From a virus, in the IMG/VR virus record IMGVR_UViG_3300042890_003939, positions 1 through 23,751 of that record: a stretch of 23,751 nt of DNA. One strand, given 5' to 3'. Position numbers and translations under genes: made by a program. Below the pieces are notes generated by a model. That model had not been told where the DNA came from and ran no database searches. It worked only from the letters and a program-made list of their open reading frames with translations. Within the stretch, counting starts at the first letter, position 1; every line of letters begins with the position of its first letter. Shown one piece after another: positions 6,416 through 11,348 of this stretch.

Positions 6416-6421
6416 GGGGGT

Positions 6422-6601
6422 ATGCGATATTCTACCAAGCCAGTCATTAAAGCCGACCCTGTATCTGACCTAAAGCATTTGGATGTCTCAGCAGTAGTCT
6501 TCAAGCCAGAAGCACGCAACAATATCTATCTGCGTACACCAGCATACCGTAAGCGCAAATCGATCTCATTAAAAGGAATGACAGATAGTGAATGCTATTA
6601 A
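6422..6601 (+). CDS. 59-aa basic protein, unknown
   Basis: A 59-residue ORF, MRYSTKPVIKADPVSDLKHL..., ending in a basic stretch (YRKRKSISLKG). It begins MRY by chance or by descent, but lacks the HPLFN core, is half the family length and is driven by a class A promoter, so it is not placed in the MRYK family. Start fixed by the promoter. No family recognised. Confidence 0.62.
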   Translation: MRYSTKPVIKADPVSDLKHLDVSAVVFKPEARNNIYLRTPAYRKRKSISLKGMTDSECY

Positions 6602-6618
6602 GGGAACTCTCGTATAAT
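6602..6618 (+). promoter_or_regulatory. class A promoter
   Basis: GGGAAC 6602-6607, TCTCG, TATAAT 6613-6618, then AAGGT and ATG 6624. It begins directly at the last base of the upstream stop. Confidence 0.7.
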
Positions 6619-6623
6619 AAGGT

Positions 6624-6782
6624 ATGACCAACGAAGAGCTATTAGAAAGAGCTGAAGCAGCAGAGGATGGCTTGAGAGAGATCGCTCTGTTCCTGAGCTG
6701 CGGAGGTTATAACGATGATGGACCAATCGATGTCGATAAGTTCGTCAAGAAGATCAAAGAGGCTATCGTAGGAGCACCTTGA
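6624..6782 (+). CDS. 52-aa acidic protein, unknown
   Basis: A 52-residue ORF, MTNEELLERAEAAEDGLREI..., with an amphipathic acidic helix (1-23), a CGGYNDDGPIDVD turn and a second helix (KFVKKIKEAIVG). It has the size and helix-turn-helix-like layout of small phage regulators, but no specific family is recognised. Start is fixed by the class A promoter, 5 nt before the ATG; its stop overlaps the next late promoter. Confidence 0.65.
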   Translation: MTNEELLERAEAAEDGLREIALFLSCGGYNDDGPIDVDKFVKKIKEAIVGAP

Positions 6783-6789
6783 ATAAATA
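6782..6789 (+). promoter_or_regulatory. late-type promoter (AATAAATA)
   Basis: AATAAATA 6 nt before ATG 6796 of MRYK-family protein 7. Confidence 0.55.
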
Positions 6790-6795
6790 GTCTCG

Positions 6796-7140
6796 ATGAG
6801 ATACAGCATTGTAACGTTAGATATAACGGATAGTACACAGAGTGATATAACAGTTACACCAGTCATGTGGCCGTCAGCAGTGGGTGATGGAGAGGATATA
6901 AAGCTGAGTCAAGGTGATCTTGACAACTACCCACCACCAGTAGTGGACAAGGATGGAGTAAGATTGTATTCTATGGTAACATTTCGTGGGTCATATAACC
7001 TGTTATTCATACCAGAGACACATCAATACTATAATGGAGGGCTAGTACTGCATAACTTTAAACAAGATGACTATGAAGGTAGTCGGAAAGTAGCGGAGAT
7101 GATGAAGAAAATGTACAAAAAAATACGAAAAAGCGTATAA
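6796..7140 (+). CDS. divergent MRYK-family protein 7
   Basis: A 114-residue protein starting MRYSIVTLDITDS. The core is IPETHQYYNGG (about 72-82), keeping PETH and the Asn but losing PLF and FD. A DKDGVRLYS string precedes it, echoing the xDG motif of other members. The C-terminus is helical and very basic (MMKKMYKKIRKSV). It is a single late-promoter gene with no coupled partner. Start, spacing and PETH support membership. Confidence 0.72.
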   Translation: MRYSIVTLDITDSTQSDITVTPVMWPSAVGDGEDIKLSQGDLDNYPPPVVDKDGVRLYSMVTFRGSYNLLFIPETHQYYNGGLVLHNFKQDDYEGSRKVAEMMKKMYKKIRKSV

Positions 7141-7158
7141 AAAGGAATAAAAAGAGAT

Positions 7159-7175
7159 GGGAACACTGGTATAAT
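7159..7175 (+). promoter_or_regulatory. class A promoter with long leader
   Basis: GGGAAC 7159-7164, ACTGG, TATAAT 7170-7175. No ORF of useful size starts nearby; the next gene begins at 7300, giving a leader of about 118 nt containing a six-codon ORF (7198-7218). Confidence 0.6.
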
Positions 7176-7299
7176 AAGGAGAGAAAGATATCAACGCATG
7201 GCTAATAAACAAAGTTGAATAATAAGCAAAGTTATTTAATAGCAACGCGTTATATATAGCCTTGATAAGGAAGAGATAACGAGAAATATAAGAATACCA

Positions 7300-7473
7300 A
7301 TGGAATATAAAGAAAATACTGAGGAAGAGCTGCGAAATAAGGTTATGGAAGCACTTTCACCCGTGACAATGGCTGCTTTCACTGCAATTGATGTTCTAAC
7401 TGCTCTAATGAAAGCAGAATACAATCGAGGATACGCAGAAGGCTACACAATTGCATACTCTGAGCACTCTTAA
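7300..7473 (+). CDS. 57-aa protein, unknown
   Basis: A 57-residue ORF, MEYKENTEEELRNKVMEALS..., with an acidic helical start, a hydrophobic amphipathic middle (VTMAAFTAIDVLTALMKA) and a Tyr/Gly end (YNRGYAEGYTIAYSEHS). GYAEGY-type ends occur in several small phage proteins, but I assign no family. It lies about 120 nt downstream of its class A promoter, and its TAA abuts the next GGAAC box. Confidence 0.6.
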   Translation: MEYKENTEEELRNKVMEALSPVTMAAFTAIDVLTALMKAEYNRGYAEGYTIAYSEHS

Positions 7474-7489
7474 GGAACACTGTTAAACT
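7473..7489 (+). promoter_or_regulatory. weak class A promoter
   Basis: AGGAAC 7473-7478, ACTGT, TAAACT 7484-7489. The -10 is poor. ATG 7491 is 1 nt away and ATG 7500 is 10 nt away, so the start of the next gene is uncertain. Confidence 0.4.
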
Positions 7490-7490
7490 A

Positions 7491-7922
7491 ATGAACACTA
7501 TGAAATTCACAGAAATACTTAAAGAATGGATGGATTCACGCGAAGAATACTTGAAATGCTGCAATGAATCCTGGGCTCAAGAGGAATACCTCGATAAACT
7601 ACTCGCAACAATGCAGAGAGCGGAAGATGAGGTCAATGGAACTATTGAAAGACTCGAGGCTAACTGCAACGCCTACAAAGAAACTGGTTTTATCATCACA
7701 AACGCGGAGACAGCAGGAGACCCATTATCATGGAGTTCCTCTGATATTCCAACTGCAACGCCTAGGCAGAAACTGGTTTTGGACTGCGAGACATTAAGGG
7801 AACACTATTATAATAACAACATGACCGACATTACCGACCTGATGGCAGAAGAGCTCAAGACACTCCAAGAACGTCTTATCGCATTGCGCGATGAAGTAGA
7901 TGCAATTTTAGAAGCTCGTTAA
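7491..7922 (+). CDS. fusion-like ORF spanning an internal promoter
   Basis: A 143-residue ORF, MNTMKFTEILKEWMDSREEY..., with an acidic coiled-coil N-terminal half (residues 5-58, including RAEDEVNGTIERLEANCN), a Thr/Ser/Pro-rich middle, then the peptide REHYYNNN, which is a complete class A promoter translated in frame, followed by MTDITDLMAEEL. A 30-nt imperfect direct repeat (7662-7691 and 7751-7780, three mismatches, offset 89 nt) lies in the middle; the offset is not a multiple of three, so a duplication could have shifted the frame and removed the original stop. ATG 7500 is an alternative start. The protein may be expressed as one long form, or the two halves may be separate genes. Confidence 0.55.
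   Translation: MNTMKFTEILKEWMDSREEYLKCCNESWAQEEYLDKLLATMQRAEDEVNGTIERLEANCNAYKETGFIITNAETAGDPLSWSSSDIPTATPRQKLVLDCETLREHYYNNNMTDITDLMAEELKTLQERLIALRDEVDAILEAR
7662..7780 (+). repeat. 30-nt imperfect direct repeat pair
   Basis: AACTGCAACGCCTA then NNN then AGAAACTGGTTTT-type sequence occurs at 7662-7691 and 7751-7780 with three central mismatches. The copies lie in different reading frames of the same ORF. Confidence 0.8.
7798..7814 (+). promoter_or_regulatory. class A promoter inside an ORF
   Basis: GGGAAC 7798-7803, ACTAT, TATAAT 7809-7814, then AACAAC and ATG 7821. All elements and spacings match the consensus, although the site is read in frame by the surrounding ORF. Confidence 0.68.
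7821..7922 (+). CDS. 33-aa coiled-coil peptide, nested in-frame
   Basis: A 33-residue product, MTDITDLMAEELKTLQERLI..., which is one acidic amphipathic helix with leucine heptads. Its ATG sits exactly 6 nt after a consensus class A promoter, the spacing seen at the best sites in this window, so independent expression is likely even though a longer ORF continues through it. It shares frame and stop with the 143-residue ORF and could act with or against the helical N-terminal half of that protein; this is inference. Confidence 0.6.
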   Translation: MTDITDLMAEELKTLQERLIALRDEVDAILEAR

Positions 7923-8070
7923 TCGACTGTGTTCCTGGGGCACTGAACTAAAACTGCCCTAACTGGCTGGGGAACTGGTTGACTCTTAAGCGGGGTCAGC
8001 TCGGGCAAAAACTCCCTATTTTTTGCGGTCGGGAGAAGTCAGCTACTTTGCAAAATGCAATCGGGGAGAA
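7923..8070. other. structured gene-free stretch, possible ncRNA
   Basis: This stretch is G-rich compared with its neighbours and shows several possible stems: GGGCA/TGCCC around 7939-7959, GGTTGAC/GTCAGCT around 7977-8001, and GCAAAAA/TTTTTTGC around 8007-8029. I see no ORF with a promoter and no tRNA cloverleaf. It may be a small RNA or a terminator-containing leader. Confidence 0.35.
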
Positions 8071-8087
8071 GGGAACATCAATACAAT
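8071..8087 (+). promoter_or_regulatory. class A promoter (TACAAT)
   Basis: GGGAAC 8071-8076, ATCAA, TACAAT 8082-8087, then 6 nt to ATG 8094. Confidence 0.7.
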
Positions 8088-8093
8088 AATGAT

Positions 8094-8276
8094 ATGAGCA
8101 AGGCTTACTTAGGCAACTGTCAAGACGAAGAGATTATCGAGCTGTTATTCGGAACTGTTTCTGAGTTCGCTCGCTTGGTTGAAGAGCACGGTGATGAGTT
8201 CACTATCGATGGTACTCGTGTTGAGTATGATGATGAGAGTGATATCCATTCATTCTATGCAGTGGAAGAAGACTGA
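8094..8276 (+). CDS. 60-aa acidic protein, unknown
   Basis: A 60-residue strongly acidic protein, MSKAYLGNCQDEEIIELLFG..., with a helix (EEIIELLFGTVSEFARLVEEHG) followed by beta-type FTIDGTRVEYDDESDIHSFYAVEED. The frame opens at 8055, but the extra 13 residues (ending RREHQYNND) are the translated promoter, so ATG 8094 is chosen. The charge and size are those of a DNA-mimic-type small phage protein, but there is no sequence-specific evidence for that role. Confidence 0.7.
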   Translation: MSKAYLGNCQDEEIIELLFGTVSEFARLVEEHGDEFTIDGTRVEYDDESDIHSFYAVEED

Positions 8277-8293
8277 GGGAACATCGATACAAT
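8277..8293 (+). promoter_or_regulatory. class A promoter (TACAAT)
   Basis: GGGAAC 8277-8282, ATCGA, TACAAT 8288-8293, then TAGGAGCA and ATG 8302. The -10-to-codon-3 region is nearly identical to the site at 686-708. Confidence 0.7.
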
Positions 8294-8301
8294 TAGGAGC
8301 A

Positions 8302-8568
8302 ATGAAGATGATCAAACAACCTGCTAAGAAAACAGTGAAGCGCAACGTCGGTGACAAAGTGATCGTTGAGGAGTATTGCTTCGATGGTCGTACCACCGTG
8401 CCAATCTACACTCGCGCAACGATCACCAAGATCAATCGCATCACAATGCATCTTGAGGATGAGAATGGATACGGGATCCTCTTTGACCCTCGCGAATGCG
8501 ATCTCGTTGCCGAGGAGGAGATCGCTGCGAAAGCAATGCAGCGCCAAGAAGCGATGTGCGCACGCTAA
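8302..8568 (+). CDS. small basic protein, possible beta-barrel fold
   Basis: An 88-residue protein starting MKMIKQPAKKTVKRNVGDKV. After a basic tail, NVGDKVIVEEYCFDGRTTVPIYTRATITKINRITMHLEDENG reads as a series of beta strands with a GDKV-x-V opening, as in small SH3-like or KOW-like barrels; the C-terminus is a helix (EEEIAAKAMQRQEAMC). Nucleic-acid binding is a guess from fold and charge. A much earlier in-frame ATG at 8179 lies inside the previous gene and is rejected in favour of the promoter-matched start. Confidence 0.68.
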   Translation: MKMIKQPAKKTVKRNVGDKVIVEEYCFDGRTTVPIYTRATITKINRITMHLEDENGYGILFDPRECDLVAEEEIAAKAMQRQEAMCAR

Positions 8569-8585
8569 GGGAACTCTAATACAAT
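8569..8585 (+). promoter_or_regulatory. class A promoter (TACAAT)
   Basis: GGGAAC 8569-8574, TCTAA, TACAAT 8580-8585, then 6 nt to ATG 8592. Confidence 0.68.
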
Positions 8586-8591
8586 AAGAGT

Positions 8592-8681
8592 ATGCAAGGG
8601 TGCGCGCTGCCGAATGTAGCCGTTAAATGGATGGAGAGTCCAGCCCTTGTTGCAGGACCCAAGAAGGGAACTGCCGTATAA
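8592..8681 (+). CDS. 29-aa micro-ORF
   Basis: A 29-residue ORF, MQGCALPNVAVKWMESPALV..., exactly 6 nt after a consensus class A promoter. Its last codons and TAA are the next class A promoter (the stop is the TAA within TATAAT). The promoter alone argues for transcription from this ATG; whether the peptide is stable or the transcript acts as RNA cannot be told. No family recognised. Confidence 0.45.
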   Translation: MQGCALPNVAVKWMESPALVAGPKKGTAV

Positions 8682-8682
8682 T
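8666..8682 (+). promoter_or_regulatory. class A promoter with short leader
   Basis: GGGAAC 8666-8671, TGCCG, TATAAT 8677-8682. The first ATG (8687) is followed at once by TAG, so the real start is ATG 8720 after a leader of about 31 nt. Confidence 0.65.
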
Positions 8683-8719
8683 AAGAATGTAGACAGCAAA
8701 CAACAAACCAAGAAATAAG

Positions 8720-9139
8720 ATGACAACTGCTCCTAAGAAAAAGTATTCCTTTCAAACGATTGTAAGTCCAGAACAAGTCCGCGCTGAGTTCACTCATGTC
8801 CGGGAAGACCTGATGACGTCTGATAAGCAGCTGATGCAAGCTCTCTGGAATCTGGCAATGCGCGACATGGATGCGGTACGTGAAGAGATCTTTAACCTGA
8901 AGTCAATCGCTGCTAACTTGAAAGAGATCAGTAAAATCTCCAAAGGAGAAGCTGAGGGCGCAGTGCCTAAGGCAGCGAAGGTTAAGAAGGCTCTGGCTAA
9001 GAAGGAGCCGAAGCCTAAGAAAGAGAAGCCGGCTCCTGCTAAGAAGACGGTCAAGTTCGAAGGTCGTGAAGAGCCTGAGATGTTCGTTGGGGTGGAGGAT
9101 GATGATATGGCATGCTTGGTCGTTGATGGTACACGATGA
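8720..9139 (+). CDS. Lys/Ala/Pro-rich protein with acidic tail
   Basis: A 139-residue protein, MTTAPKKKYSFQTIVSPEQV..., with a helical N-terminal domain (about 16-75, VRAEFTHVREDLMTSDKQLMQAL), then a Lys/Ala/Pro-rich segment (about 84-112, KKALAKKEPKPKKEKPAPAKK) resembling histone H1-like DNA-binding tails, and an acidic end (EGREEPEMFVGVEDDDM). Nucleic-acid binding is plausible from composition only. It has its own promoter and short leader and is followed directly by another class A promoter. Confidence 0.7.
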   Translation: MTTAPKKKYSFQTIVSPEQVRAEFTHVREDLMTSDKQLMQALWNLAMRDMDAVREEIFNLKSIAANLKEISKISKGEAEGAVPKAAKVKKALAKKEPKPKKEKPAPAKKTVKFEGREEPEMFVGVEDDDMACLVVDGTR

Positions 9140-9140
9140 T

Positions 9141-9157
9141 AGGAACACTCTTACAAT
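9141..9157 (+). promoter_or_regulatory. class A promoter (TACAAT)
   Basis: AGGAAC 9141-9146, ACTCT, TACAAT 9152-9157, then 9 nt to ATG 9167. Confidence 0.65.
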
Positions 9158-9166
9158 AATCAAGCA

Positions 9167-9475
9167 ATGGACAAAGACCTTTACGCTTTCATTATCACCC
9201 TCCTCCTCTCATCGTGCTTCATTACGCTGGTACTCATCGCAATCTTCGCACGCAGGGAACACAAATATAATCATAGTATGATCAAAGACGACCAAGACCT
9301 CTTCGATGCTCTTCAAGCCATCGCTCAGAACAATGTCCCAGGACTCGTAACGCTCACTGAGGCAGGCGCCGACCGTCTGGACTTCCATGAGGTGCACGTT
9401 AGGACTCTACACGATATGCTCAAGAAGGCTTTCGATCTAGGCTTTAAGCACCGTGATCATGGAGGATTTAACTGA
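9167..9475 (+). CDS. membrane-anchored ORF spanning an internal promoter
   Basis: A 102-residue ORF: residues 1-6 charged, 7-28 one membrane span (AFIITLLLSSCFITLVLIAIFA), then RREHKYNHS, which is a consensus class A promoter translated in frame, then a soluble acidic domain beginning MIKDDQDLFDALQAIAQNN. Either this is one membrane-tethered protein, or a 37-residue membrane peptide gene has lost its stop and reads into the next gene. Paired with the nested 65-residue product it could give tethered and free forms of the same domain. Confidence 0.58.
   Translation: MDKDLYAFIITLLLSSCFITLVLIAIFARREHKYNHSMIKDDQDLFDALQAIAQNNVPGLVTLTEAGADRLDFHEVHVRTLHDMLKKAFDLGFKHRDHGGFN
9255..9271 (+). promoter_or_regulatory. 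class A promoter inside an ORF
   Basis: GGGAAC 9255-9260, ACAAA, TATAAT 9266-9271, then CATAGT and ATG 9278. Confidence 0.68.
9278..9475 (+). CDS. 65-aa soluble protein, nested in-frame
   Basis: A 65-residue product, MIKDDQDLFDALQAIAQNNV..., with a helix (DLFDALQAIAQN), a VPGLVTLTEAGADRLDF segment and a second helix (VRTLHDMLKKAFDLGFKH). Its start is 6 nt after a consensus promoter, so separate transcription is expected. No family recognised. The same sequence forms the C-terminal part of the membrane-anchored ORF. Confidence 0.65.
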   Translation: MIKDDQDLFDALQAIAQNNVPGLVTLTEAGADRLDFHEVHVRTLHDMLKKAFDLGFKHRDHGGFN

Positions 9476-9481
9476 CGTTGA

Positions 9482-9488
9482 CTAAATA
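9482..9488 (+). promoter_or_regulatory. late-type promoter (CTAAATA)
   Basis: CTAAATA, GATAC, ATG 9494: spacing 5. The same -10/GATAC/ATG arrangement precedes nrdA. Confidence 0.6.
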
Positions 9489-9493
9489 GATAC

Positions 9494-9973
9494 ATGCGCA
9501 AGAGCGATCAAGTATTAATGTGGGAGGCCTTCATAGGTGAGTCAGACAATGGTCCAGTCTCAACAGGAGGTCCTCTAGGTGGTGGTAAGTCTTTTCCTAA
9601 GGAGTCTACATCGGAAGATGAAGAGGATGGTGATGAGGATGCTGAGGATGTTGATGGTGACCCATACGAGGATGAAGAGGGTAAGCAGTATGACACTAAG
9701 CTCGTACTCGCTATATTGAATAAGGTTGCTAGTGGTAGCGTCCATCCTGAAGAGGCAGCTAGGCTCATTGATCAGGTTGTTAACAATCAAGAGCGATATG
9801 GTAGTGAAGAGGATGAAGAGAAGAATGTTAAGCGTCACTCAGCACAGAAGGCTACCGATGCAATGCGTTCACAGTTCACTAAGGATAAGAGCGCTGCTAA
9901 TGTAAAGCGTCCACAACAAAGAAGTGTTGAAGGTATCAAGCGTGACACTACACACTACCAACAAGGTATGTAA
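9494..9973 (+). CDS. acidic late protein, possible head or scaffold component
   Basis: A 159-residue protein, MRKSDQVLMWEAFIGESDNG..., with a Gly/Ser linker, a long Asp/Glu run (about 40-64), a helical domain (KLVLAILNKVASGSVHPEEAARLIDQVV) and a basic C-terminus. The late promoter, acidity and N-terminal FIGES (fits the T4 prohead-protease pattern [LI]-x-E before a small residue) suggest an internal head or scaffold protein, but no homology is recognised. A strong terminator follows. Confidence 0.7.
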   Translation: MRKSDQVLMWEAFIGESDNGPVSTGGPLGGGKSFPKESTSEDEEDGDEDAEDVDGDPYEDEEGKQYDTKLVLAILNKVASGSVHPEEAARLIDQVVNNQERYGSEEDEEKNVKRHSAQKATDAMRSQFTKDKSAANVKRPQQRSVEGIKRDTTHYQQGM

Positions 9974-10007
9974 CTCCTAAGGAGCTTTAACGCTCCCCTA
10001 TTTGAAA

Positions 10008-10050
10008 AAGAGTCTCATCATGCTACCAGGGCTGATGAGACTCTTCTTGT
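10008..10050 (+). terminator. strong Rho-independent terminator
   Basis: A perfect 13-bp stem, AAGAGTCTCATCA (10008-10020) with TGATGAGACTCTT (10033-10045), a 12-nt loop and a T-rich tail. It ends the acidic late protein transcript. Confidence 0.85.
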
Positions 10051-10170
10051 CTCCTAAGAGCTGCTCTATCTCTCATTGTAGTAGAGCTCCCAGCGATAGA
10101 GAGACACGTCAGCGCTCCGAATTGCCTCATATGAGCTAGGTGCAGTACCGTGTTTGCAGCCATGTCCCAG

Positions 10171-10321
10171 AATTTTTTTGTCAAAAATCCGCAGACTTCC
10201 ATAAAGGGTTCTCTGAAGCCTATAAAGGTTCTCAGATGATCATTAAGGGTCCCGTAGATCCCGAAACTCTAAAATTTTTTTTTGCGCGAAATTCCGAGAT
10301 TTCCATATAGGGGTTCTCTAA
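10171..10321 (+). repeat. degenerate direct repeats with T-run and CCATA-AGGGTTCTC core
   Basis: Two longer units (10171-10216 and 10273-10321) share AATTTTTTT, an AAAT-CCG-AGA middle and TTCCATAxAGGGGTTCTCT. Two shorter partial cores lie between (10219-10235, 10240-10253). Only the last copy ends in a CTAAATA late promoter. Confidence 0.6.
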
Positions 10322-10324
10322 ATA
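10318..10324 (+). promoter_or_regulatory. late-type promoter (CTAAATA)
   Basis: CTAAATA 6 nt before ATG 10331, at the end of the last degenerate repeat. Confidence 0.5.
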
Positions 10325-10330
10325 TCATCG

Positions 10331-10999
10331 ATGATTGATACTCTTATTATATCTGATATACATCTTGGATCCTCTGTGTGTAATAGAGATAAGGTACTTG
10401 ATGTATTAGATATACCTTTCAATACTCTAATTATAAACGGAGACTTATTCGACAATCATTCGTTTCATAGATACACCAGGAAGGACTGGAAGATACTAAC
10501 ACGTATTCGAAAGTTATCGAAGACCCACCGTGTTATATTAGTAAAGGGTAATCACGATGGATGTGCTGAGTTTCTGGCGGCCATTACTGGTATGGTGTTT
10601 ACTAAATCCTATAGCTTTAAGGTTGGTGAGCGGCGGATGCTCTGCGAGCATGGCGACGAGTATGACCACTGGGTTCAAGCTAGGCCTATATCTACTTTTA
10701 TCTTTACTGGTCTATATTACTGGCTACAGAAGTTTGATAGAAAGAACATCATAACTCGTAGATTAAAGGCTTGGTCTAAGTCGTGGGTTCGTGCTAAGGA
10801 TATTGTATCTAAGAAATTCTTAGCTAAGCACGGCTATGATTACGATGTCATCATGGCTGGTCATACACACTATCCAGAAGAGAGGTATGATGTAAACTAT
10901 AAGTGTCATTATATTAACTCCGGTTCATTTTGTGATGAGATGTGCACATTCATTCAAATTCATTCAGATGGTACGGCTAAACTAACTTACATTGTCTAA
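10331..10999 (+). CDS. calcineurin-like metallophosphoesterase
   Basis: A 222-residue protein with the ordered metal-binding motifs of the calcineurin-like phosphoesterase superfamily: D9-x-H11 (SDIHLG), G37-D38 (NGDLFD), G73-N74-H75-D76, H107 (EHGDEYDH) and G177-H178-T179-H180. The overall layout, with DIHLG, an internal HGD and a basic helical insert (about 130-165), is closest by eye to LpxH/UDP-diacylglucosamine hydrolase-like members, but the substrate cannot be read from sequence. Family members hydrolyse phosphomono- or diesters with two metal ions. The gene follows a late promoter and overlaps the promoter of the next MRYK-family gene. Confidence 0.88.
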   Translation: MIDTLIISDIHLGSSVCNRDKVLDVLDIPFNTLIINGDLFDNHSFHRYTRKDWKILTRIRKLSKTHRVILVKGNHDGCAEFLAAITGMVFTKSYSFKVGERRMLCEHGDEYDHWVQARPISTFIFTGLYYWLQKFDRKNIITRRLKAWSKSWVRAKDIVSKKFLAKHGYDYDVIMAGHTHYPEERYDVNYKCHYINSGSFCDEMCTFIQIHSDGTAKLTYIV

Positions 11000-11002
11000 A
11001 TA
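10996..11002 (+). promoter_or_regulatory. late-type promoter (CTAAATA)
   Basis: CTAAATA overlapping the upstream TAA, 7 nt before ATG 11010; heads the second MRYK-family cluster. Confidence 0.55.
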
Positions 11003-11009
11003 ATATATA

Positions 11010-11348
11010 ATGAGGTATAAGGCGTATACATATGACGCGGGTAGGCAATTGAATCCATTAGAGGATTATCCTTTCTTTTTAGAGAACGGTGTATTTGTTT
11101 CTCATTATAAAGGCGCGCGAACATTTGAACTTACAAAGATGCTAAAACGTGCTGATGGTATATATCAAGCGACACACTTTGGTATCTTCTTTATACCAGA
11201 GCCTCATCCATTCTTTAACATAGATGTTATAACCAACGCTGTGGATGGTTACGGTCAACCTCCTATAACCGATAGAAAGCGTATACACACTACATGGGTT
11301 AAGTTTACTCAGTTGTGTTACAACTATATTAGAAAGGTAGCTAAATGA
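11010..11348 (+). CDS. MRYK/HPLFNFD family protein 8
   Basis: A 112-residue member starting MRYKAYTYDAG, with PEPHPFFNID at residues 63-72 after the hydrophobic strand FGIFFI, and RADGIYQAT about 15 residues earlier (the xDG[IM][FY] sub-motif). The C-terminal helix is basic (YNYIRKVAK). It is coupled to member 9 by ATGA. It lies 3.9 kb from the first cluster but keeps the same start, motif order and late-promoter control. Confidence 0.8.
   Translation: MRYKAYTYDAGRQLNPLEDYPFFLENGVFVSHYKGARTFELTKMLKRADGIYQATHFGIFFIPEPHPFFNIDVITNAVDGYGQPPITDRKRIHTTWVKFTQLCYNYIRKVAK

Larger units (their letters stand above)
9974..10330. other. gene-free region: terminator, hairpins, degenerate repeats
   Basis: No ORF with a credible start was found in these 357 nt. 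They hold a GGAGC/GCTCC mini-hairpin (9981-9996), a long terminator (10008-10050), a CTCTATC/GATAGAG inverted pair (about 10065-10105), and two T-run-headed repeats (10171-10321), the last ending in the late promoter of the phosphoesterase gene. Confidence 0.6.

Noticed and set aside
6422-6601. MRYS-starting ORF as a twelfth family member
   Set aside because: It lacks the HPLFN core, is half the length and uses a class A promoter.
7198-7218. Six-codon ORF after a class A promoter
   Set aside because: Too short to call a gene; recorded only as part of the leader.
7923-8093. Possible tRNA
   Set aside because: Stems exist, but no cloverleaf with anticodon arm, T-arm consensus and acceptor could be assembled.
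9508-9838. Minus-strand open frames opposite the acidic late protein
   Set aside because: They mirror the Asp/Glu-rich coding run and lack promoters; the plus frame has a late promoter and terminator.
10171-10321. Repeats that might be a CRISPR array
   Set aside because: Units are degenerate, unevenly spaced and include T-runs; there are no constant repeats with unique spacers and no cas genes.
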